Shown here in pieces: positions 17,832-25,677 of a stretch of 64,000 nt of DNA. The notes under the pieces were generated by a model. It did no database searches. It saw nothing but the letters and a program-made list of their open reading frames with translations, and was not told where the DNA came from. Source of the DNA: Cryomorphaceae bacterium 1068. Its GTDB lineage: Bacteria; Bacteroidota; Bacteroidia; Flavobacteriales_D; Cryomorphaceae. The DNA lies in assembly GCA_027214385.1 (NCBI GenBank), contig JAPVXR010000007.1, forward strand, positions 62,001 to 126,000. Direction: 5' to 3'. Numbering within the stretch: position 1 is the stretch's first letter; the number at the start of each line of letters is the position of its first letter. A program made the translations under genes and the position numbers.

Positions 17832-19121
17832 ATGCAAATTTCTGCCAATGACCCAAAGAGAAAGTCTTGGGTTGAAATACCTCTCAATAGTGATTTCCCT
17901 ATCCAAAACTTGCCATTCGGAATTTTTTCGGTAAAGTCAGGCACGCCCAAACCGTGCGTAGCCATTGGTACTCAATTGGCTGATCTCTCCGCCCTTTCGG
18001 CAAAAGGATTTTTCGCTGATTTACCATTTGACGCTAGCGATTTTGAAAGTTCGACTCTCAACGCCCTTATGAAAAAAGGCAAGCAGGCTACCCGAGCTTT
18101 GAGAAACCGCCTTGCCGAACTTTTTGATGCTGACGGATCATACGTGGACAGAAAATCAGAAATAGAATTGACGCTTCACCTTCTATCGGAAGTTGATATG
18201 CACCTTCCCGTGCAAGTGGGTGATTACACCGATTTCTATTCGAGTATCGAACATGCTACGAATGTGGGAACCATGTTTCGCGATCCGGACAATGCACTTC
18301 TTCCAAACTGGAAACACATCCCTGTAGCTTACCATGGCCGTAGTTCATCGATCATTATTTCAGGCGAAGAAATTCATCGCCCGAAAGGACAAACCAGACC
18401 GAATGACAACGAGCCGCCCGTTTACGGACCAACCCGATTACTCGACTTCGAGCTGGAGATGGCATTTGTGACTTTTGACGGGAAGCATCTCGGAGACTCC
18501 ATTTCCACTTCCGAAGCCGAAGATTACATCTTCGGGATGGTGCTCTTTAATGATTGGTCGGCGCGGGATATCCAGAAATGGGAATACGTTCCGCTTGGGC
18601 CCTTCCTGGCAAAAAACTTTGCCTCCTCGGTATCTCCTTGGATTGTGACACTCGACGCTTTGGAGCCATTCCGCACGGAAGGCCCTGTGCAAAAACCGAA
18701 AGTTCTTCCTTACTTGGAATACAGCGGCGACAAAAACATCGACATCAAGCTTGAGGTAGCGATCGAAACTGAGAAAGGTGATGAAATGACCGTTTGCCAA
18801 TCCAACTACAAGAATATGTATTGGAATATGAACCAGCAACTTGCTCACCATACGGTAAACGGATGTAACGTGAGATGCGGTGACATGATGGCTTCGGGTA
18901 CCATTTCGGGTAGCGACCCTTCGAGCTATGGCTCGATGCTTGAAATAACTTGGCGAGGTAGCAAACCCGTACAAATGCCTGACGGTACGGAAAGAAAATT
19001 CATCAATGACGGTGATTCAGTCATCATGCGTGGAACATGCAAGAAAGACGGAATCAAGATTGGTTTTGGTGAAGTCAAAACAAAAGTATTACCCGCGAAA
19101 CAAGACGCACTAACCATTTAA
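17832..19121 (+). CDS. fahA: Fumarylacetoacetase
   Basis: 429 residues, the size of full-length FAH. It hydrolyses 4-fumarylacetoacetate to fumarate and acetoacetate, the last step of tyrosine breakdown. Seen: DYTDFYSSIEHATNVG with the metal and catalytic residues, AYHGRSSSI, GPTRLLDFELEMAF, MVLFNDWSARDIQKWEY and the closing GTISGSDPSSYGSM. No other tyrosine-catabolism gene is nearby, which is common in Bacteroidota. Closely spaced between glyA and the Rel/SpoT gene. Confidence 0.96.
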   Translation: MQISANDPKRKSWVEIPLNSDFPIQNLPFGIFSVKSGTPKPCVAIGTQLADLSALSAKGFFADLPFDASDFESSTLNALMKKGKQATRALRNRLAELFDADGSYVDRKSEIELTLHLLSEVDMHLPVQVGDYTDFYSSIEHATNVGTMFRDPDNALLPNWKHIPVAYHGRSSSIIISGEEIHRPKGQTRPNDNEPPVYGPTRLLDFELEMAFVTFDGKHLGDSISTSEAEDYIFGMVLFNDWSARDIQKWEYVPLGPFLAKNFASSVSPWIVTLDALEPFRTEGPVQKPKVLPYLEYSGDKNIDIKLEVAIETEKGDEMTVCQSNYKNMYWNMNQQLAHHTVNGCNVRCGDMMASGTISGSDPSSYGSMLEITWRGSKPVQMPDGTERKFINDGDSVIMRGTCKKDGIKIGFGEVKTKVLPAKQDALTI

Positions 19122-19127
19122 CCCGCC

Positions 19128-21353
19128 GTGAAGAAAGTCGATCCCGCAGAAGATAAAAAGCTCATCCTTTCAGCCTACCGAGGGCTTCTTCGCATGGCTA
19201 AGTTTTCGAAGGAGAAGGAAGATCGAAAAATAATTCGGAAGGCTTTTGATTTGGCAATGGAAGCGCACAAAGACATGCGCCGAAAATCGGGAGAGCCATA
19301 TATTCTTCACCCGTTGGCCGTGGCTAGAATTTGTGCTGAGGAGATCGGCTTGGGAACAACGAGTATCGTCGCTGCCATTCTTCATGACACTGTGGAAGAC
19401 ACGGAAATCACTTTGGAAGACGTGGAACATCAGTTTGGCCCCAAGGTGAGAGATATCATTGATGGATTGACCAAAATCTCTGATGTGTTTGACCATACGG
19501 CGAGCATTCAAGCAGAGAATTTTAAGAAAATGCTCCTCACCCTATCGGATGACGTACGGGTGATTTTGATCAAGCTCGCAGATAGGCTGCACAACATGCG
19601 CACCTTGGATTCCATGCGTCGCGACAAGCAGTTGAAGATTGCCAGCGAGACTCAGTTTATGTTTGCGCCTTTAGCTCACCGCTTGGGCTTGTACGCTATA
19701 AAGACTGAGCTGGAAGACCTGGCGCTGAAATACACCGAGCCCGAGGAGTATGAAGAGATTGAAACGAATCTGAAGAAAGGTCAGGCCGTAAGAACAAGGT
19801 TTATAAACCGTTTTACTCTGCCCATCAAAAGAGCGCTTGATGCAGAAGGATTCAACTACGAAATTAAGGGAAGACCAAAATCCATCCACAGCATTTGGAA
19901 CAAAATTCACAAGAAGAACATTCCATTTGAAGAGATTTACGATGTCTTTGCGATCCGAATTATTTTGGACACAGACCTGAAGAATGAGAAAGCTCTCTGC
20001 TGGAAAGTTTACAGTATGGTCACTGACTTTTATCAGCCAAACCCTGACAGATTGAGAGACTGGATCAGCACTCCGAAAGGAAACGGATACGAATCCCTGC
20101 ACACGACGGTAATGAGCCCTACAGGAAAATGGGTCGAGGTTCAAATACGAACTCAGCGTATGGACGACATAGCCGAAATGGGATACGCTGCGCATTGGAA
20201 ATACAAGGACCAACAAGCCCAAGAATCCAGTTTAGACACTTGGCTCAATCGCATTCGCGACATGCTGGAGACCAATAACGGTGAGGCCTTGGACTTCATC
20301 GACGACTTCAAGCTAAACCTGTTCAGTGATGAAATTTTTGTCTTCACTCCCAATGGAGAATTAAAAACGCTCCCTGCAGGAGCCACTGCTCTTGACTTTG
20401 CTTTCGAAATTCACACTCAAGTAGGTGAATCGTGCATTGGCGCCAAGGTCGATCAACGTTTGGTACCGTTGAGCCATAAACTCAAAAGCGGAGATCAAAT
20501 CGAAATCCTAACATCGAAAAAGCAAAAGGCAAAAGAGGACTGGCTGAACTATGTGGTGACCGCTAAAGCCAAATCGAAGATCAAACAAGCTCTGAAAGAG
20601 GAGCAGAAAAAGGTGGCAAGCGATGGGAGAGAAATCGTGCAACGAAAGTTCAAGAGCATCGGAGTCGAGTTTACGAGTCGCAATGTTTCGGAACTGGAAA
20701 AATTCTACGGATACAACTCAGCCACATCACTTTACGAAGATATTGCCAAAGGGAAGGTTACCCTAAAAAAATTAAAAGGCTTTACTGTAGATCAAAAGCA
20801 GCTGAATTTTGAGCGAGACGATTCAGTCTTCGAATATGAAGAAAGGAAAAAATCGGGAGCTCAAGAAATTCCGAAGGATACCCTCATCATTGGTGATGAT
20901 GAAGTGGACGTACCCTACAAGCTATCGCAATGTTGCAACCCCATCCCGGGTGATGATGTCTTTGGTTTTGTGACGATAAACGACGGAATAAAAATTCATC
21001 GTGTGCGCTGCCCGAATGCAGTCGCAATGAGATCGAACTTTGCCTACCGCATCATTAAGGCGAAATGGCAAAGTCAGAAAGAGAGTGAGTTTGCAGCGAA
21101 AATTCGCTTCAAAGGAATCGATGATTTGGGATTGGTCGAAAAAATCACACATGCCATCTCTACCGATCTCAATGTAAATATGAAAGCCATTAGCTTTGAG
21201 AGCAACGATGGTGTGTTTGATGGGAGAGTAACCGTACTAGTATACAACACTGATCACTTAAACAGCCTGATCAAGAGACTGCAAAGTGTAGAGGGAGTGC
21301 TGACTGTAGAGCGGGTTAAGCTGGGTATGGAATCTAGTTCTGAAAACGGCTAG
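19128..21353 (+). CDS. Bifunctional (p)ppGpp synthetase/hydrolase (Rel/SpoT)
   Basis: 741 residues from a GTG at 19128, 6 bases after fahA. Controls the stringent response by making and degrading (p)ppGpp. Order: HD hydrolase domain (YILHPLAVARI, ILHDTVEDT near residue 85, LADRLHNMRTL), so hydrolase residues are intact; synthetase domain (VYSMVTDFYQPNPDR, STPKGNGYESLHTTV near 315); TGS domain (FTPNGELKTLPAGATALDFAF near 405); zinc-finger-like CCNPIPGDDVFGF near 605; C-terminal ACT domain. Both activities are therefore expected. Confidence 0.97.
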   Translation: MKKVDPAEDKKLILSAYRGLLRMAKFSKEKEDRKIIRKAFDLAMEAHKDMRRKSGEPYILHPLAVARICAEEIGLGTTSIVAAILHDTVEDTEITLEDVEHQFGPKVRDIIDGLTKISDVFDHTASIQAENFKKMLLTLSDDVRVILIKLADRLHNMRTLDSMRRDKQLKIASETQFMFAPLAHRLGLYAIKTELEDLALKYTEPEEYEEIETNLKKGQAVRTRFINRFTLPIKRALDAEGFNYEIKGRPKSIHSIWNKIHKKNIPFEEIYDVFAIRIILDTDLKNEKALCWKVYSMVTDFYQPNPDRLRDWISTPKGNGYESLHTTVMSPTGKWVEVQIRTQRMDDIAEMGYAAHWKYKDQQAQESSLDTWLNRIRDMLETNNGEALDFIDDFKLNLFSDEIFVFTPNGELKTLPAGATALDFAFEIHTQVGESCIGAKVDQRLVPLSHKLKSGDQIEILTSKKQKAKEDWLNYVVTAKAKSKIKQALKEEQKKVASDGREIVQRKFKSIGVEFTSRNVSELEKFYGYNSATSLYEDIAKGKVTLKKLKGFTVDQKQLNFERDDSVFEYEERKKSGAQEIPKDTLIIGDDEVDVPYKLSQCCNPIPGDDVFGFVTINDGIKIHRVRCPNAVAMRSNFAYRIIKAKWQSQKESEFAAKIRFKGIDDLGLVEKITHAISTDLNVNMKAISFESNDGVFDGRVTVLVYNTDHLNSLIKRLQSVEGVLTVERVKLGMESSSENG

Positions 21354-21371
21354 CTGTTTTCTAAAATCGAC

Positions 21372-21379
21372 TAACTTTG
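21372..21379 (+). promoter_or_regulatory. TAnnTTTG promoter box before the Fur-like gene
   Basis: TAACTTTG matches the Bacteroidota -7 consensus and lies 17 bases before the GTG start of the Fur-like gene. Confidence 0.4.
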
Positions 21380-21396
21380 ACGACTAAAGTCAACAC

Positions 21397-21864
21397 GTGG
21401 CGACACTAGAACTGAAGGAAAAAGTAAAGCAAATATTTTCGGCATATCTCGAGAAGAATGGTCACCGGAAAACACCTGAAAGGTTCGCAATACTCAATGA
21501 AATTTATGAGTACGACGGTCATTTTGATGTAGAATCATTGTACATCCAAATGAAGAATAAGAACTACCGAGTAAGCAGAGCTACGCTTTACAATACGATA
21601 GATTTACTAATGGCTTGCAATCTTGCGCGGAAGCACCAATTCGGAAAAAATCCGGCGCAGTTTGAAAAGTCTCATGAGTACAAACAGCACGATCACGTAA
21701 TTGTGACCGAAACTGGAGAAGTTTTGGAATTTTGCGATCCTCGAATAGAAGCAATTAAAGCTACCGTCGAGGAGATTTTCAACGTGAAGATTATGCACCA
21801 TAGTTTGTACTTTTACGCCGAGAGAAACGGAACGGATAAAACCGACTCAAATCAACCCGAATAA
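21397..21864 (+). CDS. Fur-family transcriptional regulator
   Basis: 155 residues from a GTG. The N-terminal winged helix is typical ([15 protein letters not shown], then the recognition helix [15 protein letters not shown]), and the C-terminal half has the metal-site block [16 protein letters not shown] and a HHSLYFYAE strand. The two CxxC pairs that hold structural zinc in Escherichia coli Fur are absent: only two cysteines occur in the whole protein. It may sense iron, zinc or peroxide through the His/Asp/Glu sites alone; which one cannot be told. It precedes a STAS gene and purA in an apparent operon. Confidence 0.85.
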   Translation: MATLELKEKVKQIFSAYLEKNGHRKTPERFAILNEIYEYDGHFDVESLYIQMKNKNYRVSRATLYNTIDLLMACNLARKHQFGKNPAQFEKSHEYKQHDHVIVTETGEVLEFCDPRIEAIKATVEEIFNVKIMHHSLYFYAERNGTDKTDSNQPE

Positions 21865-21873
21865 AAAACACCA

Positions 21874-22230
21874 ATGGCATTCAATTATTCTATAACCGAA
21901 AAGGAAGGACTTGTACTATTAGAAATGCAAGGTAAATTGGTCGACAAGGCTGAAGCAATTGACATAGGCGCCGAAGTAGAGGAGCAAATGGCTTCAGATC
22001 ACAATCATTTCATTATTGACCTGAGCGAGTTGGAATATATGAATAGCACAGGGCTTAACATCATCTTGAACTTGATGAACAAGTGCCGAAATAACGGAGG
22101 GGAAGCCGTTGTAGCGGGCTCAACCGTCCGAATCAAATCTCTTTTTTCGGTAACGAAATTAGATACCGTTTTCACGCTCAAAGATTCTCGTGAAGAAGCG
22201 GTACAGCACTTAAAAGAACTTTCTGAATAA
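21874..22230 (+). CDS. STAS-domain anti-sigma factor antagonist-like protein
   Basis: 118 residues forming one STAS domain (SpoIIAA/RsbV type). The phospho-acceptor Ser is in place at residue 58 in EYMNSTGLNIILNLM. In partner-switching systems such proteins release a sigma factor or other target when dephosphorylated; no cognate kinase lies next to it, though a SiaB-like kinase is encoded 8 kb away. Sits 9 bases after the Fur-like gene and 6 before purA. Confidence 0.88.
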   Translation: MAFNYSITEKEGLVLLEMQGKLVDKAEAIDIGAEVEEQMASDHNHFIIDLSELEYMNSTGLNIILNLMNKCRNNGGEAVVAGSTVRIKSLFSVTKLDTVFTLKDSREEAVQHLKELSE

Positions 22231-22236
22231 GCGTAC

Positions 22237-23523
22237 ATGAAATCAAAAGTTGACGTACTTCTAGGGCTTCAATGGGGCGATGAAGGAAAGGGAAAGATTG
22301 TGGATGTTCTAACACCACAGTACGATGTAATAGCTCGATTTCAAGGTGGGCCGAATGCGGGACACACCTTGGAGTTTAACAATATCAAGCACGTTTTACA
22401 CACCATTCCGTCAGGGATTTTCCACTCTGAAAAACTCAATTTGGTGGGAAACGGTGTAGTCATAGACCCGATAATTTTTAAGCGAGAGATAGATGCTCTT
22501 GCAAAAATGGGTGTTGACGTCAACAAGAACTTAGTCGTTTCGAGAAAAGCTCACCTCATCTTGCCAACACACTGTGTACTTGATGGCGCCAGTGAAGCGG
22601 ATAAAGGCAAGAAGAAAATCGGATCAACGCTTAAGGGAATCGGCCCAACCTACATGGATAAAACGGGACGTAATGGCTTACGCGTTGGAGACATTGAATC
22701 ACCTGATTTTCAAAATCGATATGACGCGCTTAAGGCTAAGCACGAGCGACTCTTGGAGCCTTACGATTTTGAATACGATATCACCGAAAAGGAGAAAGCT
22801 TGGTTTGAAGGTATCGCTGTGATTAAAGGATTGACCCTGATTGACAGTGAACACGAGCTCAACCAGGCATTGAAAGCGGGTAAGAAGATATTGGCCGAAG
22901 GGGCTCAAGGCAGCCTTTTGGATATCGACTTTGGAAGTTATCCTTTCGTGACCTCTTCTAATACCATTGCAGCCGGGGCTTGCACAGGTCTTGGAGTAGC
23001 ACCAAATAGAATTGGCGAAGTAATCGGGATTTTCAAAGCTTACTGCACCCGTGTAGGTAGTGGACCATTTCCCACAGAGCTTTTTGACGAAACAGGGGAA
23101 CGACTTAGAAAAGAGGGTCATGAATTTGGTGCTACCACTGGTAGACCTCGCCGATGTGGATGGATTGACCTTCCCGCGTTGAAATATGCGATCATGATCA
23201 ATGGGGTGACCATGTTGAATATGACGAAAGCGGATGTTCTTTCCATATTTGACGAGATCAAAGTTTGCACCCACTACATCTACCGCGGTGAAAAGATTGA
23301 TTATCTTCCTTACGACGTAACGGGTGAGAAAATAGAGCCCGTTTACGATTCAGTGCCAGGCTGGAAAAAGGACCTGACTCAGCTCAACAGCGAGGAAGAC
23401 TTCCCTCAGGAGTTGAGCGATTACGTCGACTATCTCGAAAAGGCCTTGGAAACCCCAATCACAGTTGTTTCAGTGGGCCCTGACAGAAATCAAACCATTG
23501 TTCGTACCGAAGTACCCGCTTAA
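22237..23523 (+). CDS. purA: Adenylosuccinate synthase
   Basis: 428 residues, full length. Joins IMP and aspartate with GTP in the first step from IMP to AMP. Seen: N-terminal VLLGLQWGDEGKGKIVD with the catalytic Asp, GGPNAGHT, GPTYMDKTGRNGLRVGD, AEGAQGSLLDIDFGSYPFVTSS positions near 222-245, and GATTGRPRRCGWID. Starts with ATG. Confidence 0.98.
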   Translation: MKSKVDVLLGLQWGDEGKGKIVDVLTPQYDVIARFQGGPNAGHTLEFNNIKHVLHTIPSGIFHSEKLNLVGNGVVIDPIIFKREIDALAKMGVDVNKNLVVSRKAHLILPTHCVLDGASEADKGKKKIGSTLKGIGPTYMDKTGRNGLRVGDIESPDFQNRYDALKAKHERLLEPYDFEYDITEKEKAWFEGIAVIKGLTLIDSEHELNQALKAGKKILAEGAQGSLLDIDFGSYPFVTSSNTIAAGACTGLGVAPNRIGEVIGIFKAYCTRVGSGPFPTELFDETGERLRKEGHEFGATTGRPRRCGWIDLPALKYAIMINGVTMLNMTKADVLSIFDEIKVCTHYIYRGEKIDYLPYDVTGEKIEPVYDSVPGWKKDLTQLNSEEDFPQELSDYVDYLEKALETPITVVSVGPDRNQTIVRTEVPA

Positions 23524-23554
23524 AAGCGGCACAAGAATTGCCAATGATGCTCCG

Positions 23555-25099
23555 ATGAATTTCGGCAAAATTTGGTTGGGCATTTCCCTGCTTCTATTGC
23601 TTTTACCTTTTGATTCTTTCTCGCAAGAAAAGAGTCGAATTGAATTGGTGCGGTCAGATATTCTGCGCTTTGACAAAAGTATCGGTGTAGATGCTCAGCG
23701 ACTATTAGGCAACGTGATCTTCAAACACAAAGGGGCCTTGATGTATTGCGATTCAGCATACCTCTACAATGCAACGAATAGTCTCGATGCCTTTGGCCAT
23801 GTTAGAGTAAACCAAGGGGACACTCTTACAATGACCAGCGATAAGTTGAACTACAATGGAAATACTCAGCTAATAAAAGTAAGAGATAACGTGGTACTGA
23901 AGGATGCTGAGATGACTCTTACCACCCATACCTTAGACTACGATCGAAAATCGGGGCAAGCCATATTCTACGATCGTGGTAACATCATAAGTAAAAAGAA
24001 CGACAATCGCTTGGTATCATGCGAGGGCATTTACGATTCAAACAGTGAGTTCTTCTTTTTTCGCGATAGCGTAGTTCTCAACAATCCTCAATATCGAGTG
24101 GAGACGGATACACTCCGATATGGAAACCAGTCGGAAATCGCCTACTTCTTTGGACCAACATTTATCTACAGCGATGCTAACACGATTTATTGTGAAAATG
24201 GTTGGTATGATACCTTCAACGATATCTCACAATTTAACAAGAACGCCTATATCGACAATGGAAAACAACTCCTGAGGGGAGACAGCCTATGGTACTCAAG
24301 AAACGAGGAGCTGGGAAAGGCATACCTGAATGTCAGTGTAGTCGATACGGCAGATCAGTTTGTCATCAACGGCGATTATGGCGAGTACAATGACGCTACC
24401 GGAAAAAATTATGTGACGGGCAATGCCGAGATGCTCCAGTACGATTTGACCGATACACTTTTTCTTCATGGAGATACACTAATGGCGGTGGAAGATAGTT
24501 TGATTGGCAATCGGGTTTATGCCTATCCATCTGTGAAATTCTTCAGAAAAGACATGCAGGGCGCAAGCGACTCGCTTATTTATGCCAGTGATGACAGCTT
24601 GATTTACATGTTTACCAATCCCGTTTTATGGGCCGATGATTTGCAAATAACGGGCGATACCATTCTGATCAGAACCTACGATGGAGCAGTAGAAAATCTA
24701 TTTGTGTTTGACCATGCCTTCATGGTGAACAGAATAGATTCCACCAAGTACAATCAGATCAAAGGCAAACACTTGACTGGTTTTTTTGAAAATAATGATC
24801 TACGCAGAATTCTGATCAAAGGAAATGGTCAGTCGCTTTACTATGCCACTGAAGAAGAAAAACAGGATAGTACTTTAACAGACCCACAGCCTGTCAAATT
24901 CATTGGGGTGAACAAGGCCATCTGTTCGAACATAGAAATCTTTATGATAGATAGAGCGATAGATCGTATCCTCTTTTTGACAAAGCCCGACGGAGCTTTT
25001 TATCCAGTCGAGCAGCTTCCCCAAGACGCAAAGCTCTTTGATGGTTTTATCTGGGATGAGGCCAGAAGACCCAATTCGAGACAAGATATTTTCGACTAA
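23555..25099 (+). CDS. OstA-like exported protein (LptA-type repeats)
   Basis: 514 residues from the ATG at 23555, chosen because MNFGKIWLGISLLLLLLPF...SFSQ is a clear signal peptide; it begins 31 bases after purA. The mature protein has repeated OstA/LptA-like beta segments (LLGNVIFKHKGALMYCDSAYLY, LGHV-type turns, LTMTSDKLNYNGNTQLIKV) in its first half and again later, as in the Bacteroidota OstA-like proteins. Probably a periplasmic bridge or chaperone for LPS transport. The stop overlaps the opposing reductase gene by 4 bases. Confidence 0.85.
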   Translation: MNFGKIWLGISLLLLLLPFDSFSQEKSRIELVRSDILRFDKSIGVDAQRLLGNVIFKHKGALMYCDSAYLYNATNSLDAFGHVRVNQGDTLTMTSDKLNYNGNTQLIKVRDNVVLKDAEMTLTTHTLDYDRKSGQAIFYDRGNIISKKNDNRLVSCEGIYDSNSEFFFFRDSVVLNNPQYRVETDTLRYGNQSEIAYFFGPTFIYSDANTIYCENGWYDTFNDISQFNKNAYIDNGKQLLRGDSLWYSRNEELGKAYLNVSVVDTADQFVINGDYGEYNDATGKNYVTGNAEMLQYDLTDTLFLHGDTLMAVEDSLIGNRVYAYPSVKFFRKDMQGASDSLIYASDDSLIYMFTNPVLWADDLQITGDTILIRTYDGAVENLFVFDHAFMVNRIDSTKYNQIKGKHLTGFFENNDLRRILIKGNGQSLYYATEEEKQDSTLTDPQPVKFIGVNKAICSNIEIFMIDRAIDRILFLTKPDGAFYPVEQLPQDAKLFDGFIWDEARRPNSRQDIFD

Positions 25100-25677
25100 T
25101 ACGGGGTTCCGTTTTCGCGCGCCACTTTCATCGCATCGGCGTACCAAAGCAACTCTGTAGAAAATCGATCAAATCGCTTGATCATTTTTGAGTCCTCCGC
25201 TATTCCGTTTTCATCCAATGCTGAATCTATTTTTGGAATAGGTTGAATTGACGGTATACTGCTCATGCCTAATTCAGCAAGAACCGCACGTGCGTGCATA
25301 GCGACCCGCACACCACCGAAGCTTCCGCGAGAATAGGAAACAACTCCCGAAGGTTTAAAGAAATACTCCTTTTGAAAGTGGTCCAAAAAGTTTTTCAAAC
25401 CAGGCTGAAACCCGTGATTGTATTCACCTGTAATGATGACGTACCCATCGGAAGACTGAAGCGCTTCAGATGCTTTTTGCAAATTCTCAGGAGCTTCGCC
25501 ATCTGCATATTCCTTGTACATTCTATCCAAAATAGGAAGGTCTATTTCCTTAGCGTCCAGAAAAATTGTTTCACATTTTTCATTGAGTTGATCAATGCAG
25601 AAATTCGCTGCTCTGATTCCCAAACGATCTGAACGATAGGAGCCGTAAATCACAGCAATTTTGAGTTTTTTTGTCAT
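25096..25677 (-). CDS. NADPH-dependent FMN reductase-like flavoprotein
   Basis: 193 residues from the ATG at 25677. Flavodoxin-like fold: IAVIYGSYRSDRLGIRAANF holds the FMN phosphate loop, VIITGEYNHGFQPGLKNFLDHF the second flavin loop, and SYSRGSFGGVRVAMHARAVL the third. Reduces FMN, quinones or azo compounds in the cytoplasm; substrate unknown. The start overlaps the stop of the LptD-like gene by 4 bases (ATGA), so it is translated from the same message although its role looks unrelated to LPS export. Confidence 0.88.
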   Translation of the reverse strand: MTKKLKIAVIYGSYRSDRLGIRAANFCIDQLNEKCETIFLDAKEIDLPILDRMYKEYADGEAPENLQKASEALQSSDGYVIITGEYNHGFQPGLKNFLDHFQKEYFFKPSGVVSYSRGSFGGVRVAMHARAVLAELGMSSIPSIQPIPKIDSALDENGIAEDSKMIKRFDRFSTELLWYADAMKVARENGTPY

